A stretch of 64,000 bases of DNA from Defluviimonas aquaemixtae (GTDB lineage Bacteria > Pseudomonadota > Alphaproteobacteria > Rhodobacterales > Rhodobacteraceae), in NCBI RefSeq assembly GCF_900302475.1, contig NZ_OMOQ01000001.1, positions 806,001-870,000 of the forward strand, given 5' to 3'. The translations under genes and the position numbers were made by a program. Shown here one piece after another: positions 7,330 through 16,120 of the stretch. The notes under the pieces were generated by a model, which searched no databases, had not been told where the DNA came from, and saw nothing but the letters and a program-made list of their open reading frames with translations. Positions within the stretch are counted from its first letter, which is position 1; each line of letters opens with the position of its first letter.

Positions 7330-9065
7330 CAGTGCGTCAGCCGCAGCTTGTTGATCGAGTTCACAATGCCCGAGAATGCTTCCTGAATGTCGAGCCCGGC
7401 GACGTTGTAGTAGTTGGAGTCGGAGCTCGCACAGCTCTGCAGGAGGTTCTGGCCCTGGGTGGGCGCCTCGAACGCAATCGTGTAGATCTTGATCTTGCGG
7501 CTGTCCAACTTCGCGGCATCGCAGACATCGAGCGTTCGGGCATCCTTCTCGTAGCGGATCCACTGCGTCGCGATCGGGTCGGAGACGGAGCCGGGACGCC
7601 ACTGGTTGCGGAGCCAGTTGCTGTCGTAGGCGTCCTTGATGATGTAGTCGGCGAAGTAGTAGACTGACATCGTCGACCAAACTTCCTGCCACTCCATGTG
7701 GTGGTCCTTTGAACCCGACCCGGCAGGCGTGTCGTAACCGTAATCGCCCGGCTTCGCGCCGTAGGGTTCGTTGCGCCAGATATCGTGGCGGAAGACATAG
7801 TACTTGCCGCGCGATTCATCCCAAAGCGAGTATTGGTTCAGTGAGAAGTCGTCCGAGGAGCTCGAATTCTCCTGGTAGTAGCTGTTGCGGTGAAGCGGGC
7901 TCAGGCCTTCCTCGTAGGAGGGGTTCTGGTCGTCGCTGTTGCGGATGCGGTATTCGGTCGTGTTCGCGCCGTCGGTCATCAGCACGATGATCTTCAGCGC
8001 GTCGCCGTCGTCATAGGCGTAGGGCCGTTCGCCGAAGCTGCCCGGCAGCGATCCGGCCGCGATCATGCCGTCCACGACCGGCTGCATCGACGGGTCGAGC
8101 AGAGCCGCGCCCCATTTCATGCCGATGTCGATCGACGTATTGCCCGCCGCTGACAGCGCATCGATATAGGTCTTCAGCGCGTCGCGGTCGCCCGAGAAGG
8201 GCAAGACCTGTCGGTTGGACTGCGTGGCGTTGTCGGGGCAGTTGGTCAGGACCGGCGGACTCGCCCGGTAGAACGGATCGAAATGCGCGTTCTGTTGGTA
8301 GGTGCGCGCAGGTGTCGAGCCCGCGAGCGTGATTGCGGTCGTATCGAAATCGCCCGCGTCGTCACGGAACTCGATGCAAGTGGAGTACGTATGTTCGCCC
8401 GTGATGTCGAAGTAGCCGGCGAGGTCGTCGCTGATCGAGACCTGGGTGGCATAGGGGACGATCGAGATCGAGACCTTGCCTTCCTCGGTGCTGTCGAAGA
8501 TCTGGTCGACGAACGACTTTGCGGCCGGCTTGAGATTTGTCAGCCTGTTGTTCGAGTTCATCGAGCCCGAGACGTCGAGGATGAGCGAGATTTCCACCTG
8601 TCCGATGCTTTCCTCGGCGGTCGAGGCGGCGGGCGTCGACATCTCGTTCACGCCCACGAGCTTCATGAACCAGGTGTCCATTTGCTCGGAGACGTTGATC
8701 TTCACCTTGCGCGAGGTGCCGAAGTTGCCCTCGGTCACGATGATGTCCTCGTCGGCCGGCGGCTTGAGGCCCGCCTTGCGGAAGTAATCCTTGACGACCT
8801 CCTTCGGCTGGAGCGACTGCTGAAGGTCGGCGGCGGCCAAGGCGGCGCGGTCGATCGTGTTCTGCAGCAGCGTGCGGCGTTCTTCGAAACGCATGAGATC
8901 GAGCGACACGCCCGCGAGCATCAGCATCATGATGAACGCGAACAGGCCGAATATCAGCAACGAACCGTCCTCTTCACGACGGAAGCGGCTGATAGCCGAC
9001 AAAAGGCTTCGCCCCGTGACCCGCGTATCGGCGGCATCTATGGTCGTCAGAGCAAATCTTTTCAT
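7329..9065 (-). CDS. TadG-like membrane protein with von Willebrand factor A domain
   Basis: 578 aa from ATG 9065 (AAAGGA six bases upstream). One TM helix near the N-terminus (about 37-56, after EEDGSLLIFG) is followed by the Tad-type segment LLQNTIDRAALAAADLQQ. A large extracytoplasmic vWA domain follows, with an intact MIDAS motif DVSGSM (164-169) and a second metal-loop candidate VLMTDGANTTE. TadG proteins accompany Flp pilus assembly and vWA domains bind partners through a metal ion. It is first in a three-gene operon with overlapping or near-overlapping stops. No tad ATPase, secretin or pilin gene is in the window, so the machinery must lie elsewhere or be absent. Confidence 0.85.
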   Translation of the reverse strand: MKRFALTTIDAADTRVTGRSLLSAISRFRREEDGSLLIFGLFAFIMMLMLAGVSLDLMRFEERRTLLQNTIDRAALAAADLQQSLQPKEVVKDYFRKAGLKPPADEDIIVTEGNFGTSRKVKINVSEQMDTWFMKLVGVNEMSTPAASTAEESIGQVEISLILDVSGSMNSNNRLTNLKPAAKSFVDQIFDSTEEGKVSISIVPYATQVSISDDLAGYFDITGEHTYSTCIEFRDDAGDFDTTAITLAGSTPARTYQQNAHFDPFYRASPPVLTNCPDNATQSNRQVLPFSGDRDALKTYIDALSAAGNTSIDIGMKWGAALLDPSMQPVVDGMIAAGSLPGSFGERPYAYDDGDALKIIVLMTDGANTTEYRIRNSDDQNPSYEEGLSPLHRNSYYQENSSSSDDFSLNQYSLWDESRGKYYVFRHDIWRNEPYGAKPGDYGYDTPAGSGSKDHHMEWQEVWSTMSVYYFADYIIKDAYDSNWLRNQWRPGSVSDPIATQWIRYEKDARTLDVCDAAKLDSRKIKIYTIAFEAPTQGQNLLQSCASSDSNYYNVAGLDIQEAFSGIVNSINKLRLTH

Positions 9066-9475
9066 CACTCGTCCTTTCCCCAGGTCGGCCCCCGCCCACG
9101 AATCCGTGTGGCAGCGGCCGGACTCGTTAATCTGTTTCCGTATCACTTAAGGCGAAACTGGGGTCCAACATGAGGCAAAAATGGGGCAGCCGCCTAAAAA
9201 ACCCTTAATATGACGTTTGCTAGCGGGTGATCCGGGCGCATTCGGCGGATCGTTGCCGGTTGCAGGACAATCGATATTTCACCCCTGAGTCGATCCACCC
9301 GAAAATCGCGCGGAGAATCGTATTATGCAAGCTTCACGCTCTCGGCTTGTGTTTCATAGGCTCTCTGTTACCAATTTCCCATAGCGTCACCGATGGTCGT
9401 CGCATTCGACTTGGGCGGGGCAGCGCCTCTGTTCAGGTCGTGTGGGGGGGCGGTGGGCAATTAGGGAGGTAACGA
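9066..9475. other. Divergent intergenic region between the Tad-like operon and the dehydrogenase gene
   Basis: About 410 bases without a credible gene; it must hold both promoters. It is more AT-rich in parts than its surroundings (for example the A/T stretch at 9195-9210). CTAA-N7-TTAA at 9194-9208 matches 7 of 8 positions of a CtrA box. No clear -35/-10 pair stood out on either strand. A good ribosome site (GGGAGGT) immediately precedes the dehydrogenase ATG. Confidence 0.5.
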
Positions 9476-10906
9476 ATGGCCTTTGATGGTGAACCAAGTT
9501 TCCGCCAGTCAGTCGATCTCATGTTCAACCGCGCGGTGTCTGTCATGGACCTGTCGCCGGGGCTGGAGGAAAAGATCCGGGTCTGCAACTCAACCTATAC
9601 CGTTCGCTTCGGCGTCCGGCTCAGAGGCGCGATCCATACCTTCACGGGCTACAGGTCCGTTCACTCCGAACATATGGAGCCGGTGAAAGGCGGCATCCGC
9701 TTCGCGACGAGCGTAAATCAGGACGAGGTCGAGGCGCTCGCCGCGCTCATGACTTACAAATGCGCGCTGGTCGAGACGCCGTTCGGCGGGTCGAAGGGCG
9801 GGCTCTGCATCGACCCGCGCGACTATGAAGAGCACGAGATGGAGCTTATCACCCGGCGCTTCGCCTATGAACTCGTGAAACGCGACCTTATCAATCCGGC
9901 TCAGAACGTACCCGCCCCGGACATGGGCACGGGCGAACGCGAGATGGCCTGGATCGTCGACCAGTACAAGCGCATGAACACGACCGACATTAACGGTGCG
10001 GCCTGCGTGACAGGCAAACCGCTCAATGCCGGCGGCATCGCAGGCCGGGTCGAGGCCACAGGGCGCGGCGTGCAATATGCACTGCGCGAATTCTTCCGCC
10101 ATCCCAAGGACATGGAGGCAGCGAAGCTCAAGGGCACGCTCGACGGCAAGCGGGTTATCGTCCAGGGACTCGGCAACGTCGGCTACCACGCTGCTCTCTT
10201 CCTCTCTTCCGAGGACGGCTGCAACATCACCGGCATCATCGAACGCGACGGCGCGCTCGTGAACCCAAAGGGGATGAGCGTTCAGGCCGTACGCGACTGG
10301 CTGAGTGAGCACGGCGGGGTCGAAGGCTGCCCCGAAGGCACCTATGTCGCCGACGGCGCAAAGGTGCTGGAGGAAGAATGCGACATCCTCGTTCCGGCGG
10401 CGCTCGAAGGCGTGATCAACCGTGCGAACGCCGGCAACATCAAGGCGCCCCTGATCATCGAGGCCGCAAATGGCCCGATCACAGCCGGCGCGGACGAGAT
10501 GCTGCGAGTGCGCGGAACGGTCATCATCCCCGACATGTATGCGAATGCCGGTGGTGTGACGGTCAGTTACTTCGAATGGGTCAAGAACCTCAGCCACATC
10601 CGGTTCGGACGCATGCAGCGCCGCCAGGAAGAAGCGCGCCACCAGATCCTGATCGACGAGCTTGAACGGCTGTCGGCGGACAAGGGGCTCGGCTGGACTC
10701 TCTCGCCCGGCTTTAAGGATCAGTATCTGCGCGGGGCGGGCGAGCTGGAGCTGGTGCGGTCGGGTCTCGATGACACGATGCGCGCCGCCTATCAGTCGAT
10801 CAGCGAGCTCTGGAAGAGTCGCAGCGACGTGTCCGACATGCGCATGGCGGCCTATATCGTCGCGATCGATCGGGTCGCCAAGAGCTACCGCTCCAAGGGG
10901 CTGTAG
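9476..10906 (+). CDS. gdhA: Glu/Leu/Phe/Val-type amino acid dehydrogenase, probably glutamate dehydrogenase
   Basis: 476 aa. It would interconvert glutamate and 2-oxoglutarate plus ammonia with NAD(P). Seen: the substrate-binding region PVKGGIRFA, the catalytic lysine region PFGGSKGGLCIDP, VPAPDMGTGEREMAWI, and the nucleotide-binding motif VIVQGLGNVG at about residue 230. The length fits the roughly 450-residue hexameric glutamate dehydrogenases, not the much larger NAD-specific type, and is longer than leucine dehydrogenases. The ATG has GGGAGGT five bases upstream. It stands alone, with a 123-base gap before the crotonase. Cofactor specificity cannot be read with confidence. Confidence 0.85.
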   Translation: MAFDGEPSFRQSVDLMFNRAVSVMDLSPGLEEKIRVCNSTYTVRFGVRLRGAIHTFTGYRSVHSEHMEPVKGGIRFATSVNQDEVEALAALMTYKCALVETPFGGSKGGLCIDPRDYEEHEMELITRRFAYELVKRDLINPAQNVPAPDMGTGEREMAWIVDQYKRMNTTDINGAACVTGKPLNAGGIAGRVEATGRGVQYALREFFRHPKDMEAAKLKGTLDGKRVIVQGLGNVGYHAALFLSSEDGCNITGIIERDGALVNPKGMSVQAVRDWLSEHGGVEGCPEGTYVADGAKVLEEECDILVPAALEGVINRANAGNIKAPLIIEAANGPITAGADEMLRVRGTVIIPDMYANAGGVTVSYFEWVKNLSHIRFGRMQRRQEEARHQILIDELERLSADKGLGWTLSPGFKDQYLRGAGELELVRSGLDDTMRAAYQSISELWKSRSDVSDMRMAAYIVAIDRVAKSYRSKGL

Positions 10907-11029
10907 TCCGACAGCTCAGTACTCTAAGCTTGGCCCGCTGGGGCGAACCCGGCGTTTTCCACCCTCGGACTGCTGGCCATTGCGTGCGACCTCTGGCAGG
11001 GTCGCCGCAATCCGCAGCAAGGGACGACC

Positions 11030-11827
11030 ATGGCCGCGCTCGACGATCTGAGTTTTTCCAATCTCGCCGTTTCGGCCGATGCCGACGGCATCGCGACCGT
11101 CACACTCAACCGGCCAGCCAAGCGCAACGCGCTCAACGCAGCCACGATCGAGGAGCTCGTGACGCTGTTCACGGCCCTGCCGAAATCGGGCGCACGGGCC
11201 GTCGTTCTCAGGGCCGAGGGCACGCATTTCTGCGCCGGGCTCGATCTTGTCGAGCACCATGCCGAGGACCGCAGCGCCGCCGACTTCATGCATGTTTGCC
11301 TGCGCTGGCACGAGGCGTTCAACAAGATGGAATATTCCGGCATCCCGATCATCGCCGCGCTGAAAGGCGCGGTCGTGGGCGGCGGGCTGGAGCTCGCCTC
11401 GGCGGCCCACATCCGGGTGGCCGACGCCACGACCTACTTCGCGCTGCCAGAGGGGCAGAGAGGTCTCTTTACCGGCGGCGGCGCGACAATCCGCGTCGCC
11501 GACCTCGTCGGCAAGGCGCGGATGATCGACATGATGCTGACGGGCCGCATCTACAAGGGCGAGGAGGCAGTCTCGGTCGGGCTGTGCCAGTATCTCGTCG
11601 ACGACAGCGAAGCCAAGGCGTTTGCGATCGCACGCGCGGCCGCAGAAAATCCGCCGTTGTCGAACTTTGCGATCTGCTCGGCGATCAGCCACATGCAAAA
11701 CATGTCGGCGCTCGACGCCGCCTACGCGGAAGCTGTCGTGGCCGGGGTGGTCAATACTCAAGCCGCGTCGCGCGACCGGCTTCGGGCCTTCGCTGACAAA
11801 ACGGCGCCGCGGGTCAGGCCGGAATGA
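11030..11827 (+). CDS. Crotonase / enoyl-CoA hydratase family protein
   Basis: 265 aa. The crotonase fold is clear from the N-terminal [13 protein letters not shown], the oxyanion-hole segment HFCAGLDL, and [11 protein letters not shown] followed by [15 protein letters not shown]. Members hydrate, isomerise or cleave acyl-CoA thioesters, and the exact reaction cannot be fixed here. The C-terminal part ([20 protein letters not shown]) is typical of the family. The stop overlaps the DMT transporter start (ATGA), so the two are co-transcribed. It is not the methylglutaconyl-CoA hydratase of leucine degradation, which is at 38.3 kb. Confidence 0.85.
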   Translation: MAALDDLSFSNLAVSADADGIATVTLNRPAKRNALNAATIEELVTLFTALPKSGARAVVLRAEGTHFCAGLDLVEHHAEDRSAADFMHVCLRWHEAFNKMEYSGIPIIAALKGAVVGGGLELASAAHIRVADATTYFALPEGQRGLFTGGGATIRVADLVGKARMIDMMLTGRIYKGEEAVSVGLCQYLVDDSEAKAFAIARAAAENPPLSNFAICSAISHMQNMSALDAAYAEAVVAGVVNTQAASRDRLRAFADKTAPRVRPE

Positions 11828-12789
11828 GCAACCTGGCCGAGCGCGGCGCCCAAGGCGCGATGGCGGCGAACCCTTTGCGCGGCATCCTTCTGAAGCTAGG
11901 CTCGGTCGCGGTCTTCATGACCATGGCGAGTCTTATCAAGGCGTCGTCGGACGCCGTGCCGCCGGGGCAGGCGGTGTTCTTCCGGTCCGCCTTCGCGATT
12001 CCGGTGATCCTCGTCTGGCTCCTTGCGACACGGGGGCTCAGAAGCGGGCTCGCGACAGAGAATTTCCTCGGCCATTTCTGGCGCGGGCTGGTGGGCACCG
12101 TCGCGATGGGCTTCGGTTTCGCCGGGCTTGGGCTTCTGCCACTGCCGGAGGTGACGGCGATCGGCTATGCCGCGCCGCTGCTCGTCGTCGTCTTCGCCGC
12201 GATGTTTCTGGGTGAGACGGTGCGCGTCTTCCGCATCTTCTCCGTCGCGCTCGGCTTCGCGGGCGTCCTCATCATCCTGTCGCCGCGCCTTACGGCGGTT
12301 TCGGGCGGCGAGATCGACACTGCCGAGGCGCTCGGCGCCGTCGTCGTCCTTGTGGGCGCCGTCTTCGCCGCACTCGCCCAGGTCTTCGTGCGAAGGCTCG
12401 TTCAGGTCGAGCGGGTTAGCGCCATCGTCTTCTACTTCTCAGTCAACTCGGCGCTTCTGTCGCTTATCTCGTTGCCGTTCGGCTGGGTGGTGCCCGATCC
12501 TGTCACCGCCCTGATGCTCGTGGCCGCGGGGCTATTCGGTGGCCTCGGACAAGTGCTTCTGACCTCATCCTACCGCTTTGCGGATGCCTCGGTCATCGCG
12601 CCGTTCGACTATGCGTCGATGCTTCTGGCACTCGCCATCGGCTACCTGATCTTCGGCGAAGTGCCGACCTGGGGTGTTGTGGGCGGTGCTGCGATCGTCG
12701 TCTTCGCGGGTATTCTGATCATCTGGCGCGAAGGGCGGCTGGGGCTCGCTCGCGATCGCCAGCGCAAGGCGATGACGCCGCAGGGCTGA
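11824..12789 (+). CDS. DMT-superfamily (EamA) transporter
   Basis: 321 aa with about ten hydrophobic segments arranged as two EamA repeats: residues about 25-150, and about 170-300 ending in [20 protein letters not shown]. EamA proteins are inner-membrane exporters or importers of metabolites such as amino acids, riboflavin or nucleotides. The substrate is unknown. It overlaps the crotonase stop by four bases. The gene converges with dtd, 11 bases away, with no obvious hairpin between them. Confidence 0.88.
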   Translation: MSNLAERGAQGAMAANPLRGILLKLGSVAVFMTMASLIKASSDAVPPGQAVFFRSAFAIPVILVWLLATRGLRSGLATENFLGHFWRGLVGTVAMGFGFAGLGLLPLPEVTAIGYAAPLLVVVFAAMFLGETVRVFRIFSVALGFAGVLIILSPRLTAVSGGEIDTAEALGAVVVLVGAVFAALAQVFVRRLVQVERVSAIVFYFSVNSALLSLISLPFGWVVPDPVTALMLVAAGLFGGLGQVLLTSSYRFADASVIAPFDYASMLLALAIGYLIFGEVPTWGVVGGAAIVVFAGILIIWREGRLGLARDRQRKAMTPQG

Positions 12790-12800
12790 CGGAGCCGCGC

Positions 12801-13238
12801 CTAGACCTCGAGCCAGATCGTCACTGGGCCCTGGTTGACCAGGCTCACATCCATGTCGGCGCCGAACTCGCCGGTCTCGACCCGGATCCCTTGGGCACGA
12901 AGACACTCGGCGAAGCGCAGGTAGAGCCGCTCGCCTTCGGCCGGCGGCGCGGCGGTCGAGAAACCTGGACGGTTGCCGCGCGACGTGTCGGCGGCGAGCG
13001 TGAACTGGCTGACCACCAGCGCTGCGCCACCGGTGTCGAGGAGCGAGCGATTCATCTTGCCGTCTTCGTCCTTGAATATCCGCAGCTTCGCGATCTTGGT
13101 GGCGAGCTGGTCCGCCGCAGCGTCGGTGTCGCCCTGCATCGCGCAGACGAGGATCGTGAGTCCCGAACCGATCTCGCCGGTCGTGCGGCCCGCGACGGTC
13201 ACGCTTGCCTCGCTGACCCTTTGAACGAGTGCACGCAT
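12801..13238 (-). CDS. dtd: D-aminoacyl-tRNA deacylase
   Basis: 145 aa, the family's usual length. It hydrolyses D-amino acids and mischarged glycine from tRNA in the cytosol. Diagnostic motifs are present: [17 protein letters not shown] (the SQFTL motif) and the C-terminal [10 protein letters not shown], which carries the Gly-cisPro chiral proofreading element. I choose ATG 13238 ([13 protein letters not shown]) over the frame start at 13352 because the family begins exactly there and GAAGGG lies upstream. It is divergent from hsp20, sharing the 170-base promoter region that holds an FNR-type box. Confidence 0.95.
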   Translation of the reverse strand: MRALVQRVSEASVTVAGRTTGEIGSGLTILVCAMQGDTDAAADQLATKIAKLRIFKDEDGKMNRSLLDTGGAALVVSQFTLAADTSRGNRPGFSTAAPPAEGERLYLRFAECLRAQGIRVETGEFGADMDVSLVNQGPVTIWLEV

Positions 13239-13338
13239 ATCTTTCTGCCCTTCTGATTTGCGTAGCGGCGAAGCGGCCCCCGGAGGCGGGATAGCGCGGG
13301 GGCTATGCCGGTGCAAGCTGGCGAAATTCGCGCGAGAG

Positions 13339-13352
13339 TTGACGCACGTCAA
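13339..13352 (+). promoter_or_regulatory. FNR/FixK-type box in the hsp20 promoter
   Basis: TTGAC GCAC GTCAA is a perfect palindrome matching the FNR-family consensus TTGA(T/C)-N4-(A/G)TCAA. A -10-like CATGAT lies at 13375-13380. With a start near 13387 the box centre sits at about -41.5, the class II activator position. The hsp20 ATG is at 13412. Confidence 0.65.
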
Positions 13353-13411
13353 GGGACCGGTCCGGCCTCTGGACCATGATCCATTCGTTTCACAGAAGCA
13401 GGAGCCTCATC

Positions 13412-13828
13412 ATGGTTGAGAAATCCCCCACGAGCTCATTCTGGCCTTCGTTCTACGAGCCATTCCGCCACGTCGGCACGCGCCTGTCCGAATGGCTTGC
13501 CCCCGCTTCCGAAGCCTCGTCCGACGACAAGGCCTACCGCATCGCTGTCGAGCTTCCCGGCGTCGAAGAAAAGGACATCGAAATCACGGTGGATGATGGT
13601 GTGGTCGCGGTGAAGGGCGAGAAGAAGGAAAGCCGCGATGAAAAGGGCGAGACCTGGTATTTCAGCGAGCGCCAGTACGGCAGCTTCAGCCGGTCGTTTC
13701 GGCTGCCCGCCGACGCCGACCCCGCGAGGATCGACGCCGATCTGAAGGACGGCGTGCTGACGCTGACCGTGGCGCGCGCTGGGCCCGAAGCGGCCAAGGC
13801 GCGCAAGATCGCGATCGGGCGGAGCTGA
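13412..13828 (+). CDS. Small heat-shock protein, Hsp20/alpha-crystallin family
   Basis: 138 aa. The alpha-crystallin domain runs from about residue 38 (DKAYRIAVELPGVEEKDIEI) to the end, with the family's GVLTLTV strand (ADLKDGVLTLTVAR) near the C-terminus. These are ATP-independent holdases in the cytosol. The ATG at 13412 has AGGAG seven bases upstream; the Met at 13376 lies within the predicted -10. An FNR-type palindrome upstream suggests induction under low oxygen as well as, or instead of, heat. No CIRCE element was seen. It is convergent with the zinc-ribbon gene. Confidence 0.92.
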   Translation: MVEKSPTSSFWPSFYEPFRHVGTRLSEWLAPASEASSDDKAYRIAVELPGVEEKDIEITVDDGVVAVKGEKKESRDEKGETWYFSERQYGSFSRSFRLPADADPARIDADLKDGVLTLTVARAGPEAAKARKIAIGRS

Positions 13829-13865
13829 CTTCGAGTGCACCACGGACGGTACGTTCCTACTTGGC

Positions 13866-14987
13866 TCAGTAGCCCTGCTGGCCATAGACATGCGTCAGAT
13901 AGACACCTGCGGCGACGAGGATGCCGCTGAGGATCACTGCGACCGTAATCTTGATTGCCGACCACGGCCGTTCACCCGTCACGCGCCCGGTCTGGCCGTT
14001 CACGACGAAACGGAAGCTCTTGCCGCGATAGCGGTACGCAGCAGTCCAAACCGGCAACAGTATGTGCTTGAAGGTCGCGCCGGAAACGCTTGTTTCAATT
14101 GATTGAATCTGCTGTCTATCCCCACCGATGTCGAACCGCACATCACGTTCGATCATGCGGTCCATACGCGCACGCGCCTCGGCCATGCCGAGGTCGAGCG
14201 AAACTGTGTAGCCCTCCGCCCGGAAGCCGGCGAGATACTCGGGGTTGTAGGGCGCAAGACGCGAGAGGTCCCAAGGGTCCAGTGCATCCGTGTGGCGTTT
14301 CGGGAGCGCGTGCGAGGCGAGCACAAGGATATCATCGAAGAACCGCGCTACACGACCTGAGACCGGGGTCCAGCGCACCTTGGCAACGCGGCGATTCTCG
14401 CTCTTGCGGCGGCCTTGGGCGTCGCGGACATGGACGCGCTGCATCTCATAGTAGATTGTTCCGCGTTGGCCGGAATAACTCGATACGGTGTCGGCGTCGA
14501 ACGTCCAATAGGGCACGTATATCCCGGTCAGAGCCCGGCCCTTGCGGGCGTAGTCGACCAGTCCCGACGGCGCGAACCAGAGCGATCCGAGCCACTTTGT
14601 CATGGCCGCGCGCGCCTCTGCCTCCGTCACAACGAACGGCAAGACTCCCTTTGGCTTGATATGGCGGCTCTCACCCGTGTCGGCGACGACCGGGGTTGCG
14701 CAGAACGGGCATTCGGCGGCGTGGACCGCGGGGTCGAACCGCACTTCGGCGCCGCAATTGGGGCATTTCGAGTATCGCGCGATCTCGATTTCGGCCTCAG
14801 GCAGCGCCTCTCTCAGACCGCGCCGAAACGCGGTTTCGGGGATCGGCTGATGCCCGCGCCCGGCGACCGCCACGGGTTCCTCATAGCCGCAGTGGTCGCA
14901 GATCAGCTTGCCTTCGCCCGGCGCGAAGCGCAGGTCCGCGCCGCATTGGCGGCAGGGAAAGCGATGCTCCTCAGCCGGGGACTGCAT
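13866..14987 (-). CDS. Double zinc-ribbon membrane-anchored protein (YdjG-like architecture)
   Basis: 373 aa. Two CxxC...CxxC ribbons sit at the N-terminus: C12, C15, C30, C33 and C75, C78, C93, C96. A roughly 240-residue middle domain (from KPKGVLPFVVTEAEARAAM) follows, and a single C-terminal TM helix (about 348-366) anchors it. It is the last gene of a six-gene operon, seven bases after the SPFH gene. The layout resembles Bacillus YdjG, which works with the SPFH protein YdjI and PspA in membrane stress; that comparison is my inference from architecture. The ribbons may bind zinc or mediate protein contact. Confidence 0.75.
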   Translation of the reverse strand: MQSPAEEHRFPCRQCGADLRFAPGEGKLICDHCGYEEPVAVAGRGHQPIPETAFRRGLREALPEAEIEIARYSKCPNCGAEVRFDPAVHAAECPFCATPVVADTGESRHIKPKGVLPFVVTEAEARAAMTKWLGSLWFAPSGLVDYARKGRALTGIYVPYWTFDADTVSSYSGQRGTIYYEMQRVHVRDAQGRRKSENRRVAKVRWTPVSGRVARFFDDILVLASHALPKRHTDALDPWDLSRLAPYNPEYLAGFRAEGYTVSLDLGMAEARARMDRMIERDVRFDIGGDRQQIQSIETSVSGATFKHILLPVWTAAYRYRGKSFRFVVNGQTGRVTGERPWSAIKITVAVILSGILVAAGVYLTHVYGQQGY

Positions 14988-14994
14988 CCCGGGT

Positions 14995-16101
14995 TCACGC
15001 CCCCGGCGGCGGAGGCGGCATTACGGTGAAAAGCTGGGCAAGCTCGGGGATCTCTCCGGCCGGCTTCCAGCCGTCCTGTCCGGGCGCCCAGACGAGGGTG
15101 TCGCGCGTGAATCGGCCCTCCGTCACGAGACGGCCGAGATGACCGCGCCCGAACGGCCCCGAGACGGCACCGGATTCGGCGAGGTGCCAGACCTTCTCCA
15201 CCGGCGGCGGGGGCGGACCGGCTTGTGGCGGGGAAGCGGATCCCCAGGGCCCCGCCTGACGCGTCATTTGCGCGCCCATCGCCATGCCAATGCCTGCACC
15301 GACGCCCGCTCCCATCGCTGCGCCGGCGGCGCCGTCGCCGCGCGCCATCGCCTCGGCGGTCGCGTACTGAATATATCGGTCGAGGTCGCCCACAATCCCC
15401 ATCGAGGTCCGCTTGTCGAGCTTTGCTTCAACTGCTTCTGGTAGAGATATGTTTTCAATATAAAATTCTGGAATCTCAAGCCCGTACTTCGCAACCGTGA
15501 GTGAGATCGCCTGCGCGACAATCCTTCCCAGATCGGCCGTGTTCGCCGCCATGTCGAGGACCGGAATCCCTGAGGACGCGATCACACGGGAGAACTCCTG
15601 CACGATGATGTTGCGGATCTGGAAGCTGATTTCGTCGGCGGTGAACTCTCCGTCCGTGCCGACGATCTCGGAAAGGAACCTTGCGGGATCGGACACGCGC
15701 ATCACATAGGTGCCGTAGGCGCGTATCCGGACCGGCCCGAATTCCGGGTCCCGCGCAATGATCGGGTTCTTCGTGCCCCATTTCTGGTCGGTGAACCGGG
15801 TCGTGTTGACGAAGTAGATCTCGGACTTGAACGGCGATTTGAAGCCGTGATCCCAATGCTGCAGCGTCGTCAGGATCGGCATGTTGTTGGTTTCGAGGAG
15901 GTAGAGACCGGGCGAGAAGACGTCCGCAAGCTGCCCCTCGTGGACGAAGACTGCGGCTTGGCCTTCGCGAACCGTCAGCTTCGCTCCGTATTGGATCGCG
16001 TGTCCCTCGCGCTCGAACCGCCACACCATCGTGTCGCGCGTGTCGTCGACCCAGTGGATGACGTCGATGAACTCGCCCGTGAGAAAATCGAGAATACCCA
16101 T
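14995..16101 (-). CDS. SPFH-domain protein with C-terminal GYF_2 domain (YdjI / virion-core-like)
   Basis: 368 aa; ATG 16101 has a perfect AGGAGG five bases upstream. Residues about 30-225 form an SPFH/band-7-like domain, including FVNTTRFTDQKWGTKNPI and ADEISFQIRNIIVQEFSRVI. A Gly/Ala-rich hinge (about 258-285) and a Pro-rich linker lead to a GYF_2 module (about 305-358, WHLAESGAVSGPFGRGHLGR and DTLVWAPGQDGWKPAGEI). GYF_2 domains bind proline-rich or other peptide partners; SPFH proteins scaffold membrane domains. No TM helix is evident, so it probably attaches peripherally. It lies between the zinc-ribbon gene and the DUF2927 lipoprotein. Confidence 0.85.
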   Translation of the reverse strand: MGILDFLTGEFIDVIHWVDDTRDTMVWRFEREGHAIQYGAKLTVREGQAAVFVHEGQLADVFSPGLYLLETNNMPILTTLQHWDHGFKSPFKSEIYFVNTTRFTDQKWGTKNPIIARDPEFGPVRIRAYGTYVMRVSDPARFLSEIVGTDGEFTADEISFQIRNIIVQEFSRVIASSGIPVLDMAANTADLGRIVAQAISLTVAKYGLEIPEFYIENISLPEAVEAKLDKRTSMGIVGDLDRYIQYATAEAMARGDGAAGAAMGAGVGAGIGMAMGAQMTRQAGPWGSASPPQAGPPPPPVEKVWHLAESGAVSGPFGRGHLGRLVTEGRFTRDTLVWAPGQDGWKPAGEIPELAQLFTVMPPPPPGA

Positions 16102-16120
16102 TGTCACCTCCTATGAAACC

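Noticed and set aside
6769..7692. 307-aa version of the TadE-like gene
   Set aside because: The first 121 residues are a shadow of the vWA gene; the TGATG overlap at 7329 sets the real start.
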